A DNA stretch of 64,000 nt, taken from positions 12,470,253 through 12,534,252 of the forward strand of contig CM038726.1 of NCBI GenBank assembly GCA_021613375.1, read 5' to 3'. Shown one piece after another: positions 15,101-24,800 of this stretch (positions within the stretch are counted from its first letter, which is position 1; each line of letters begins with the position of its first letter). This DNA comes from Megaleporinus macrocephalus (lineage: Eukaryota > Chordata > Actinopteri > Characiformes > Anostomidae). Below the pieces are notes generated by a model. It did no database searches and was not told the DNA's origin. It saw nothing but the letters and a program-made list of their open reading frames with translations. Both the position numbers and the translations under genes were made by a program.

Positions 15101-15965
15101 TGTCAGGAGTCAGGCGCACCTGATCCGTGGTCACAATAGCATCACCCATAAGCTCCCAGTGAGAAGAGCCAGAAACCCCGATAGCTGAGAAAAGAGATGG
15201 ACAACACACACATAATAGAGATTATTGAATTACACGGGGTGGCAGGCTTGCGTGTATTTAGTTCCTTTCCTATCATTAAAACACAGACTGAGAGCGTTTC
15301 GCAACTGTGATGCACCGAATGTAATCAGAGACATCAGAAAAATGTTCTGTCAGAATTCGCCTACACTTTACAGAAAAAAAATATATATTTTTATGTTTAC
15401 AGTGTAAAGACCATATCTAAGACCTGAAACAGCTAATAATCTCATAGTATCGACCCCCCTCTTATAATATTCCTTATAATAACATATAGCGGATTATACA
15501 AATTGTCTGAATTACGATGAGACACTTGTAGACAATCCTGTAGTATCACCAGGCTGTCGTTATGTACCTAAAGAGGCTAAACGCGGCTGTATTCATTTCT
15601 TATTCATTATTATATATAACGAATATATATAACGCATAACCTATATATTACAGCTGCTGCAGCCGTTACAGCTACATGACGAGATGATAGTAATCATATA
15701 CAACAAGCTACAGCACCAAAACACTGATCACATTTTTACATTTTGTTTACTGACACAATTTTGCTCAATGACACAGTGTTGGTGTTGCATGCACATTTAA
15801 GGCACTGGCTAGCAGCTACAGGACACCGGTTAGCCTACCTTGGTACGGTTTCGACAAGGAATATTCTCTCTTTAAAAACTCTTCCATTTCATGGCCGTCG
15901 TCAGATAAACAGGAATGTAAAGAAGTAATAAACACCAGAAACGCTGCAGTGATCTTTCGAGCCAT
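3012..15965 (-). CDS. lman2l: lman2l: VIP36-like lectin (VIPL), complete, 8 exons
   Basis: Type I membrane lectin of the L-type family, which binds high-mannose glycans on glycoproteins in the ER and early secretory pathway. Coding exons in transcript order: 15965-15839, 15184-15066, 14331-14214, 13900-13818, 11916-11755, 7897-7783, 7689-7570, 3154-3012. They join in frame to 987 bases, 328 residues (human about 348). Visible features: signal peptide 1-21; lectin fold about 39-265 with D108 in GDGLAVWY, FVDTYPN at 137-143, H168 and GDLSDNHD 238-245 (sugar and calcium site positions known in VIP36); N-glycosylation site N161; disulfide pair C180/C217; membrane segment about 292-316; cytosolic RRKRFY end. 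GGCSAMVRN, PSVDNM and the RKRFY tail match LMAN2L better than LMAN2. All introns are GT-AG. Head to head with mtfp1. Confidence 0.96.
3560..5460 (+). mobile_element. L2-clade LINE, decayed, antisense in lman2l intron 7
   Basis: Broken reverse transcriptase of a non-LTR retrotransposon. In order on the + strand: endonuclease tail (SDHYLISYEFSL near 3627), a linker (3805-4140), SSYRPISNVPF at 4382-4414, LLDLSAAFDT near 4594, GVSQGSVLGPLLFTLYMLP at 4771-4827, the catalytic YADD in FHCYADDTQL at 4861-4890, and part of the thumb to about 5160. Several frameshifts and stops (for example 4420, 4494, 4628) make it inactive. The 3' tail from 5205 matches the tail at 30236-30887, but lacks about 430 bases of its middle. 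It ends in the typical GTAAAGCTGCTTTGTGACA stretch. Confidence 0.85.
6120..7250. repeat. DNA-transposon remnant in lman2l intron 7
   Basis: A non-coding stretch with phrases such as 'gcagccatatgagcccaagccatgacaccacctc', which look like the reverse strand of a Tc1/mariner-type transposase with many frameshifts. Holds a C10-11 run near 6342. No terminal repeats were located, so the ends are approximate. Confidence 0.3.
7570..7689 (-). CDS. lman2l: lman2l exon 7
   Basis: Residues 242-281. Starts DNHDLISMKLYQLTV, closing the lectin domain, then an acidic linker (EEDDEDE) and VPSVDNMELLR leading to the membrane stalk. Acceptor TGGTAG, donor GGA|GTAAGA. Confidence 0.94.
7783..7897 (-). CDS. lman2l: lman2l exon 6
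   Basis: Residues 204-241. Encodes VMIDIDGQHEWRDC (C217, partner of C180), then PGVRLPQGYYFGASAITGDLS, the conserved back strands and the start of the GDL sugar-site loop. Acceptor CTGCAG, donor TCAG|GTAATG. Confidence 0.96.
7898..10990. other. lman2l intron 5, distal part: no gene seen
   Basis: AT-rich intronic DNA. Apart from the 17-bp minisatellite at 10278-10345 I see no recognisable gene or complete element. Small ORFs (8559-8822, 9547-9798, 10134-10418) lack family features. Confidence 0.5.
10278..10345. repeat. 17-bp minisatellite, four units
   Basis: Four tandem units start at 10278, 10295, 10312 and 10329, each beginning TTTATT and ending in a GACTC(A/G)C-like block with one to three differences. 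Sits in lman2l intron 5. Confidence 0.85.
10996..11391. mobile_element. hAT-type MITE with 8-bp target duplication
   Basis: A 396-bp non-coding element starting TAGTGTTGCACC and ending GGTGCATCCCTA (inverse TAGGGATGCACC). It is flanked on both sides by the identical 8-mer TCAAAGAT (10988-10995 and 11392-11399), the duplication length of hAT elements. The interior is full of GTATCGGTATCGG words in both orientations. No transposase. Located in lman2l intron 5. Confidence 0.88.
11525..11670 (-). repeat. Dispersed repeat, inverted relative to 19990-20260
   Basis: Words such as 'cagtgtcattgcagt' followed by 'ccactatccaaataatatccagt' and 'acggtggtctc' correspond to the opposite strand of the copy in mtfp1 intron 1. 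The family is familiar from fish genomes but I cannot name it with certainty. Confidence 0.4.
11755..11916 (-). CDS. lman2l: lman2l exon 5
   Basis: Residues 150-203. Contains N161 in NGT (probable N-glycan), YDHERDGRPTELGGC with H168 and C180, and DTFLFIRYVRRRLT. The GGCSAMVRN segment is the clearest LMAN2L rather than LMAN2 signature. Donor ACA|GTGAGT. Confidence 0.96.
11917..13817. other. lman2l intron 4: nothing recognised
   Basis: AT-rich intron without a recognisable exon or complete repeat on either strand. Overlapping antisense ORFs at 11797-12117 and 11802-12086 are shadows of exon 5 and its flank. Confidence 0.5.
13818..13900 (-). CDS. lman2l: lman2l exon 4
   Basis: Residues 122-149. 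Encodes PVFGNKDFFSGLGVF and VDTYPNEE, the loop that carries the calcium ligands in L-type lectins. This exon is too short to be found as an ORF; it is placed by CTACAG acceptor, GAG|GTATGG donor and frame continuity. Confidence 0.94.
14214..14331 (-). CDS. lman2l: lman2l exon 3
   Basis: Residues 83-121. Contains KDWELQVHFKIHGQGKKNL and the GDGLAVWYT strand; D108 of GDG is the equivalent of the sugar-binding aspartate in VIP36. Acceptor TGTAG, donor AAAG|GTAAAA. Confidence 0.96.
14343..14364. repeat. (CA)n microsatellite
   Basis: About eleven CA units just upstream of lman2l exon 3 (intron 2). Confidence 0.9.
14456..14827. mobile_element. Second hAT-like MITE, lman2l intron 2
   Basis: A 372-bp non-coding element starting TAGGGCTGAATAT and ending ACACCCCTA (inverse TAGGGGTGT), rich in GATATATTG and CGATAC words. 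Flanks ATAAACAT (14448-14455) and AGAAACAT (14828-14835) agree at 7 of 8 positions, an aged 8-bp target duplication. Confidence 0.75.
15066..15184 (-). CDS. lman2l: lman2l exon 2
   Basis: Residues 43-82. Encodes SSHWELMGDAIV and RLTPDMQSKQGAVW, the first beta strands of the L-type lectin sandwich. Acceptor TCTCAG at 15185-15190, donor ATG|GTGAG at 15065. Phase 1 in, phase 0 out. Confidence 0.95.
15839..15965 (-). CDS. lman2l: lman2l exon 1 (coding part)
   Basis: Residues 1-42 plus one base. ATG at 15965-15963 is followed by a short basic start (MARK) and a hydrophobic stretch to about residue 19, a signal peptide. The mature N-terminus ends with SLSKPYQ, the entry to the lectin domain. Donor AG|GTAGG at 15838. 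No other ATG upstream gives this frame with a signal peptide. Confidence 0.93.
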
Positions 15966-16170
15966 TTTGCGCAGATTTACTTCCAGACGCGTTTACTCGC
16001 CCCGCTGTTTTCAGTCATAAGGCGAGGCAGCGGCTATCGTCTCTCTAGTACACGCCTCCTGAAGCGGGTGATTGGTTGATGCGGTTACTTGTCGCGTTTC
16101 TATTGGCTACAGTGCTAATCGATCAAATGGCAGAGCTCTCAAATGTCCAGCCGCTCCAGTGGCCGCTGAA
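15966..16170 (-). promoter_or_regulatory. lman2l promoter region with two CCAAT boxes
   Basis: A CpG-containing, GC-enriched stretch directly before the lman2l start. On the minus strand there are two CCAAT boxes, complementary to ATTGG at 16071-16075 and 16102-16106, exactly 31 bp apart, a spacing of about three helical turns. No TATA box is evident. No full ER-stress element (CCAAT-N9-CCACG) is present: the second halves are CAGGA and ACAAG. Confidence 0.6.
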
Positions 16171-18350
16171 ATTAAAATTTGACCAGTATTAACCAGCTGT
16201 GGCCATCCAAACACTCGTGTAAAAGTCTGGTGTGTAAAAGAAAATGTAAAAGAGAAGTTATTCAAATCGTTACGTAAATTAAACTGACAGTGAATGTGCA
16301 GTGATGCAGATGTGGAAAGCTTATATAGGCCAAAATGTGCGTACCTATTTAAACTGTATTACTGTTTTGTTGCACGGCTGACGACTTCCACAGCTAATAT
16401 CTCATAAAGAAAATGTGTACTAAATTTCTAAATGTGTACTATAGTTCTTCATTTTCTCCTTGATCAAGCCTAGTAGACCGCTAGCTTCCGGGAGGAGTTA
16501 TGTAAGCACGAATAAGGGGCTGTCCAAAAATCGTTAGATCAAAAAGATCCGCGTCAAAACACAAGAATCATGTCATCACTGGCATTCATTTACTGCACCT
16601 GTATCTGTAAAAAAAAAAACACAAGAAAAATCCCCGTATCCCCCTACAGAAACTGTTTCTATATTTGGTAGTGTTACTTTGGAAAGGTCTACATTACCCC
16701 ACCCAAGCAAATTCTGGTCCTAGATCTGTAGAGTTCCTTCGAGAAGTTTGATGAGGGTCCAGGGAGTTTGGTGAAGTGATAACAGCATTAAACATTTTGT
16801 GCTAGCTTACTTGATTTCATGCAGGACATTCCAAATGGTCACCACAGTAGAAGCATGGCCTTTGGCATCTCACTGACTTTGGCATCTCAAGTGTAAACAC
16901 AGCCAACAATAAAAGTGTAAACAACATTTATTTTCATACTCTGTACAACATGAGTGGAAATGCATCTGGTGGGCTCTGACTACCATGAGACAAATAAAAT
17001 CAGTGAAACACAAGATGTGGTCGTCCTGCACTCCAGGCCAATGAAAGCATTCAGGCCATGCTTGTCCTTTCATATCATAAAAAATGTAACAGCAAACAAA
17101 AATCAACCAATCATGAATTTGCACTGAAAAAATCGGATCTTGAGGACTGATATAAATAGAATCCATCTAATCCCGATAATCCAAATTTAATCCAGACATG
17201 TTTAAGTAACCCCGAGGGCCCAAACACTGGTCCTGGCAAGTTTCACAAAGCAGGATTTCTTAGTATTTCTGGTAAAGCCAACTTCAGCGTTGTTTAAGGA
17301 AAGAACATCAGCCGCGCCCCTGATAATTTATTTCCCTGGGCAAAGTATGAAAACTGCGACATCACCTTTACAGCCTGGAATCGAAGATTTCTCCACATAG
17401 TCAACCATTTCATTTGCAGTTGCTCTGTTGTTGTACGTAAATTTTGGAGACATAAATATAAAGACCCCTTAACTCAAGGTTAGTCAAGACTGTTACATAA
17501 CACTGTTGGACTTTGGGATTGCCTTGTTTTACCAACCTCTCTTGTAAATACAGGATTTGAAAGAGAAGACATATAGCAGAACGGTATGTCAGTTCTATGT
17601 CAACTCTCCTTATTCAACTATGCCAATGGAAGAAACGTTTTTTTAATTTATGGCCCTTTAAATAGTTTGGACATCTGCTTCCCATGAGCACAACTGTAAA
17701 CACATCTGCCAGATCTACCTAGTTTGTAGTTTCTCTAGCATAAAGCATTTTATTTTTTAAAATTCTGACTGGCTTTGTTTACGTCTCAAGGACTAAATTC
17801 TGCTGTTGGAATTTCCTTTTAATGTGACACATTTGGAGTAGAAGTGCAATCACAGGTGCAATTTGTTTAATACGGTAATCCCAGCACACACACAATGTTG
17901 TCTGCTTTCTTACAACACTTCTACAACCTTGTCAAAAGGTGGTGTTTTTTATGTTGTCTGAACAATATTGTCACAACATCACTACTAAATAACGTTGTTT
18001 TATGTTATTATTTCCACCTTTTGGCAACTTAGCAAAATTCCATGGAGTTCCATGCAAATATAATGGAATGTATGAAGGATTTTAGGATGTTGTGACAACG
18101 TACTGACAACGTTGCCACTTCGTTTTTTTTTTTATGAGGAATTACATTTTAACGTTGTGGGCACCAAAATGGTACTTTGTCAGGACCGACTATCGCCTAA
18201 ACCCGAGCCTGTAATTTGTGGACAGTCCCTTACTTTACAATGTGGCGCATTGGATGAAGTGGCTGCTTCACTCCAGCGAGCTTATCTTTACTCAGGGCTC
18301 TACTGTAAGCGAGCATTTCAGAAGGGAGCTAATGTTCTGAAGAGGGACTA
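16171..18350. other. Intergenic DNA between lman2l and mtfp1
   Basis: Head-to-head spacer of about 2.2 kb without a coding exon. It holds the hairpin repeat at 17880-18130 and then, close to the mtfp1 start, the presumed mtfp1 promoter and leader (about 18150-18350), whose exact start cannot be set from sequence. The ORF at 18112-18351 is in another frame from mtfp1 and looks accidental. Confidence 0.5.
17880..18130. repeat. Hairpin-forming repeat, probable MITE
   Basis: TTGTCAAAAGGTGG at 17929-17942 is the inverse of CCACCTTTTGGCAA at 18014-18027 with one difference, giving a stem with a 71-base loop. The surroundings are full of ACGTTGT and GTTGTGACAACG words on both strands. No coding capacity. 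Lies immediately upstream of the mtfp1 first exon. Confidence 0.5.
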
Positions 18351-18420
18351 ATGGATTCTGTACCTGAGGACGAGAAGAAAAAGGTCGATATTTATCGGGA
18401 CACATGGGTTCGGTTCCTGG
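18351..18420 (+). CDS. mtfp1: mtfp1 exon 1 (coding part)
   Basis: Residues 1-23 plus one base: a charged N-terminus (DEKKKVD) and YRDTWVRFLG. The ATG is followed by G (ACTAATGG). Donor CTGG|GTGAGT. Too short to appear as an ORF of its own; identified by the YRDTWVR motif and phase match to exon 2. Confidence 0.95.
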
Positions 18421-21043
18421 GTGAGTAGGAAAGTTAGAGTTAGCTCACGTGTGGTCGCGTTCTCTGGCTTACCATCAGTGTTTCTCGTGTTTCTGCCTCA
18501 CGAGACGAGAGTACAGCGCGTATCCGGCCTTCTTAAAGGGAACCTATGCTCGAAATGGATTTTGCAAAGGTGAACTAGAACACTATAGGAGGATAAGATA
18601 ACTATAAACGGTATCTTAAACGTGAAGACCTCAGTGAAGATGTGTGAGTCAGTACAGCAAACTAATAAACTAGGAGAGGAGAGTCACACCCAGGACGGAG
18701 TGTGAAGTCTCAAAGTCAGAGTGATGCAGAGTTTTCCTGTCATATCAGATCAGTGTTCAATGCAAAGTTACACTGTGACTCACTGTATCTACAAAGTGTG
18801 TACACTGCATGCTTGTTAACAGTTCAGCACTCCAGTGAGTATTGCAGGGTGGAAGTTTAGCTACTCAGCTAATGACTTTCAGCACACTGCATGTATTTAA
18901 AGGGGAAGTCCACCGATGTCACCAGTCCACATGGTTAAATGGCTGAGATGTTAGTCATTCAGAGCCATTTGATGTCGTTTTTCTAGAGAAACCTGTCGAG
19001 TCAGAATTGTTCACATTGGTGGTGATGGGAACCAGACGCAGAGTTTAATGGAGCTTAAATCTGCCTGTCAGGGTGTTACATGAAGTGCTTAGATATGTTT
19101 TGTCTCTCTAGTTTTGTGACAAAGTTTTGGCTTAAAATGTATTTTAATCCACTCATGGTGGAGGTGTTTTACCATCATCAACATTACTGATGAAGTCTTA
19201 GACACTTGTGAGGTCACTGGTGAATATTTATTTTATTTGAATAAATAAAATGGCTGTATTTGTGTTGTAGACATGGCGAGCACCTGGTTTTATAAACACC
19301 ACTGGAAAGAAATCTGAGACATTTCAAGGATTTAATTATTCAGGGATGCTGAAAAAAAATGCCGGATTTATTATAAACTGGTCAGTTTTTAATAAAGCAA
19401 TGTTTTGATAGCTTTCCTTCCGAACCTGCTTGCATATCCTTCAACCCTGGAATCCTCAGTGATGGTACTAGTCACCATTCATTCTCCTGTAGAAACCACG
19501 CTAGATTTTAAAGGAAAGAAAACATGTGTCATGTAAGCATTGAGATGCAAACAAATACATTCAGGTTTGAAACTTGCTGACTTAGATATCTATACAGTAG
19601 TGGGGATTTACCATCCAGATGTGTGAGGCAGTTTTTAGAGACATTAAACATTCTAGATCTGACAATTCTGAATCACCGGAACAGTGTGCTTCATTTGAAA
19701 CCACCCTGAGTGATTGTTTACATCTTAACTGTCTAATTATGCACTTGTCCAAACTGTGGATTGCCTGTTAAGCCTCAATTTAAAATATGAAACGAGTTAA
19801 CATGTAAGTACTAACATGATAGTTGAAAATTGGCATGTAAAAAGTGAATTCAATTCAAAATCAATGTTACTATTACAAAATATGGTCACTGGGCTCTTTA
19901 TTTGGGGCACCTACTTGCATCTGCATCCATTCCACGTACATATCAGTTCCACATACAATATAAGAGCACTTTGTAATTCTACACTTACATACCGCTTCTC
20001 TTTATACTTTGTTAGACCTTTTTCACCCTGTTCTTCAGGGGTCAGAACCCCCAGGACCACCATAGAGCAGGCATTTGTTAGTGTTATTCTGTGTTGTGTT
20101 GGTTTGAGTGGATCAGATACAACAGTGCACTCCAGTTACTGTCCACTCTAATAGACTCTCCTACTATATTGGTCTACCTTGTAGATGTAAAGTCAGACAT
20201 AGTAGCTCATCTATTGCTGCACAGAGCAGCATCCTCTAGTCCTTCATCAGTGGTCACAGAAAGTCAAGTCAAGTCTTTTATTGTCATTCCATCTACATAC
20301 AAGTACACAGAGGAGTGAAATTTCGTTCCTCCAGGAACCACACGGTGCAACATTGAACAAAGAGTACAAAGTGCAAACGGGCAGACACAAGTTTTTAACT
20401 AGAAACAATAAAAACGATGGACAGTAAGTGTAGAAAACAATCTTCCCACTAATAAAAATGTTTCTCAGTTCACTTTAAAGGGAGGAAGAGTTTTTAGTAC
20501 AATGAATTAAAAACTGGTTCAAGTGCTGAGTCTAGATTTTAGTAAATTTTCACATTCTGACTTTATTTTTGAAATTCTGACTCTAACTCACTAGTATTTA
20601 GTTTTAACAGGTTAGTTTAATCTTGCTATTCATATGTTGTCATGACTGAATCCACATATGCGATGTTTTGTTTTTACTAGTAAAGACATGCATTCTAACA
20701 TGTAATCACTGGAATTACTAAAATGTACAGGTGAAATGTAATGTCATGTAATATAATTACCTTTAGTAACATGTTTAAATTAATTTAGCATTTTTTTGTT
20801 CAAATAAAATTTTATTTATTCTGAAACTTTGGATTAAAAGCTTAAAAACAGCTGAATTTTTTTCTATTAATAACATTGGCTCATATTTACAATATCTGTT
20901 TCACTAACACTGACCTTTAGCTCCGCGGTTGTCAGTAAGACCAGGGTGACTTTGAAATCTCCTGTGTTGCTAAACTAGATGCCACAGCCAGCTGGCAGAA
21001 CACCTCCCCCCAGCCCCCCAACCCCCAACAACACTCTCTCTCA

Positions 21044-21078
<35 letters not shown>

Positions 21079-21800
21079 TAACACTCGTACACTAAACACT
21101 GTGCTCGTATGCTGAATGTCCAGCCTCTTAATCTGCTCTTTTGAAGTGTTGAAGCTCTTTCATAACCAAGTGCACGTTTGGTCAGACTAAGTGTTGGCAG
21201 TGTGACACTGATGTGGAGACCGTCCACTAAGCGCTTCATGATGGTTGTAGGAATCAATAGTATCAGTAGTTGGCAAACTGCCCACAGGATAGTGATGCTA
21301 TTTTCAGAGCAATAATAGAGTAAAAGATTGTACTGCAACTTCGGCCCATATATTTATTTTTGAATAGAGCTTCTTGATGTTCATTAGGTAGTAGAGCTAA
21401 AACATGGGGTTGGCTGCTGTTTTTACTGTTATTTATTTATTAAATTATTTTTAAACAAAAAATCCTACTAAAATACTCCCAACTAAAAGGAATAGGTGAT
21501 GCTAACATGGTTAACACTGAATGGAAGCTAGTTTGCATACTGCTAATGCTAAAGATTACTTTGATGTGCTTTTGACTGAAGTATTCTTTCTCTCTTAGCA
21601 TTCAGTAGTGTTGAGTTCTGACCTCTAATGCTGCCTTTAAATGGTAATATGCCCTGTTTTATGTCCATATATGATTCCATTGGTAAAGTCAGAGACTGTC
21701 CTTACTTTTATGTCAATTTCAGGCAAAAAGGCCTTTCGGTTATTTAAAAAAACACTTATTTAAAAAAAGAGATTAAAAAAAGAAACACTTAAGTCCCACA

Positions 21801-21835
<35 letters not shown>

Positions 21836-24800
21836 TATTTTTTTTTTTTTTTAAGCAGCATTATGTGAGAATAAGGTGTTTCTGCTCTTGTGGTTGCAGA
21901 GCGTAACTCTACACCACTGTCTACACAGCTCCCCTCATGGACAGCTGTATACGTGCATTTGTTGGCATGCTGAAATATACAGAATCTGACTCTCCTTTGC
22001 AGACACGTGCGTCAGTTTCTAGGTAAAAACAACTAAAATTATGAATGTAATCGTTAGTATCCATATGCCTGCATGTCACATGTACATGGAAGGGAATTTG
22101 GAATTTGATACATCAGCAGAAAAAGAACCATGTTGAATTTCAAGGCAGACTTATATTCCAGGAAATTCAAGACTTACTTGGTGTAAGGAAGACAACTTTT
22201 TTGGTGAGAGATTAATTTATTTCTTTGCACGCTTGCCTGAAACGGATAGGTTCATTCAGAAAAGAACAAAATTCCATGACACAGGGATAGCACAGTTTAC
22301 AAACTTCATTGCAATTTCTCATAAATAACACTATCAGAGACGTCATGCTGTTGGAATTGTGTTATATTCCCATTAGCCATGAGACTCTCTTGCATCTTTG
22401 GTCTTAGCTTTTACCAACAAGTAAAAACTGGTCCTAGATTTACTCTCCTTTGCTTTCTTCAACAAAGTCTTTTTCAGCCTCTGGGAATACTAACTGGGAA
22501 TACTGGGAACATAGAGTTTTTTTCGTATAACTAGCTCCAGGTACTTTGTAACCAGAGTGGCAATGATGGAGACACCATTCTGCCTGTTATAAGTCCCATT
22601 AAAATGATTTCTGAACTGTTATTTTAGGGTAAAATACTTACATGCAGTTACTTTAACAGATAATTGCACAGATGATCCAACTCACGTATTTGAAAGATGA
22701 AAGCTTTAAGTGTTGTTTATCTGATGATGACGTTTTAGTTTAGACGGTCCTACCAGGCCTTGCCTGATTGTTATGAGCCCCAATGTCTGTGTCTTTTAAA
22801 TATTTTAACACCAACTTTTGGACATTTTTATTTTACTTTCATCTGCCTTATGCAGGTGAGTTATCTTTTATTTAATCTAGCTATTTTAGATGCACATGAG
22901 AAAGAAATTTGCAAGGCAGCTGAGGTGTGTTTGAATAGTTGGAACATCATGTCAGCCACTCTGACGCAGCTGTAACTGTAAGTCTGGAAGGTTAGAATCA
23001 TTAAGGGGCAGTACTGTGCACAACAATGAAAAAGTGGCCAAACATTACTGTCCTTGCAGGCTTTTGTGTAGTATTCTGTTTCCTGCTTTTGACAAATAAA
23101 TGAAATAAACAGAAAAGTGGCCTCTGCACAGTACAGTGTGTTTAAACAAGCTGACTTCTGATAATCCTGAAACCCATGTGGGTGCTATCAGAAAGATCAG
23201 ATGTCTTTTGTTTAGACTTTAATGAAGTTTATTATGAAAATATGTGAGAGAGAAAATATCATGTCATTGATAGTGACTCGACTTTAGACATTTCTAATCA
23301 TGTAGCTGTCCAGGTCAGACAAGGATAAACTCTTCTTCTGTTTATAGTGACATCATTCTGATAATCAGGAAATCATGAAAACACTGACTTTAATCAGAAA
23401 CAACGTTTTGTAAGACTGGCCTTTATAAGAAATGACACTATTTGATATGTTTGAAATGTAGGACTCTAGAGTTTTTATGATATTTGGATATTATGATATA
23501 ACTGTTTTCAGTTATATTAAAGGTGACATATTATGCCCTTTTTATAGTTAACACAGTTTATTGGGGTCTTACTGAAATGTCTGTGACATGCTTTGGTCAA
23601 ACTTCTACCAGGAAGTTTATTTTACAGATATTCAGCCAGCAAACTTATTGTGTTCATGTTATTGTGGATCCTGCAGGGAGTAACACCAAGAACTCTAGAA
23701 AACTACATTTCATTTAATATATTACCTCAACTGTTTGTGTTCACTAGTGTTTAAAGATCAAAGAAACACAGAGTCAAGTCAAGTTTATTTGTATAGCACT
23801 ATTTACAACGATGTTGTCACAAAGCAGCTTTACAGGAGTTTAAAAGCATGAAATCAGAGCATGATTATTGATTATTTTTAAATACTATCATTTTGTTCGA
23901 CTGCAGTTTTGCCACAGACAGTTTTAGGAAAAGTTTTGTTGCCAGTGCTACTTTCGTAATCATTTAGGCTAGTAACGCAAAGCCAGACACACAAAGCTGG
24001 CTTCTTATTTGCCGACCTCTTGTTTACATTGTTTTATTCCACCTTAAACATACAGTAGTTAACAGTAGTAAACTGTGGAGCCAGTATAAGACTGCTGCTC
24101 CATTTAAGGTGGAAGGGGAAGTTTAAAGAAGAGAAACAAAAACTTCAGCTTCACGTTAGACACAAGTGTTTAGCACACACAAACAGGTCTCTGCTGACTG
24201 TAACTTTTCCAGGTGTGGCCAACGACAAAGCAGTTCCTCTAAATAGCTCTTAGATTCCACATAATACTAGTGGCTCTGGCATCTGCAAGGAAATAATGGC
24301 ACCCCTTTGCAAAGTAGTCCACACTTGATGTGGGGAATGCTTGTTGAATCTCATGTATTATGTATGTGCACTAGCAATGAAAAAGTGAGATTTTCAAATT
24401 ATATAGGCTTTACATGATTTTGTACAGTCATAAAATTATTGTAATATGATTCTAGTACTCTGCAGTTATATATCTAAAATTACAACTAATTTGTAGGAAG
24501 ATGAATAATAATAATTGTGAAGTCTTTGTTACATAAAAAATTACGATAAAATTATAATTAAGAATGCCTTGTGTTTGAAAAGTGATCAGATAGTGGAGCT
24601 ATCTCAGTATATTAATTGTATGTGAAATATTGAAGAAAATATTCCAGATTCCAAACCTGACCACTTATGCTCTCTTCTGAAGGAAATCAAAATGTGCAGC
24701 TGGTCACTGTTCTTTAAGTAATAAAGTTGATCACAATAGCAATTGAATATTGTCATATTGCTCATATATATTCCAAAATACCTTCAGTTTACAGCTTTTT

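Noticed and set aside
3012..15965. LMAN2 (VIP36) rather than LMAN2L
   Set aside because: GGCSAMVRN, the HERDGRPTELGG stretch, PSVDNM and the RKRFY end follow LMAN2L; LMAN2 has different residues at these places.
16071..16106. ER-stress response element in the lman2l promoter
   Set aside because: The nine-base spacing after each CCAAT is followed by CAGGA or ACAAG rather than CCACG.
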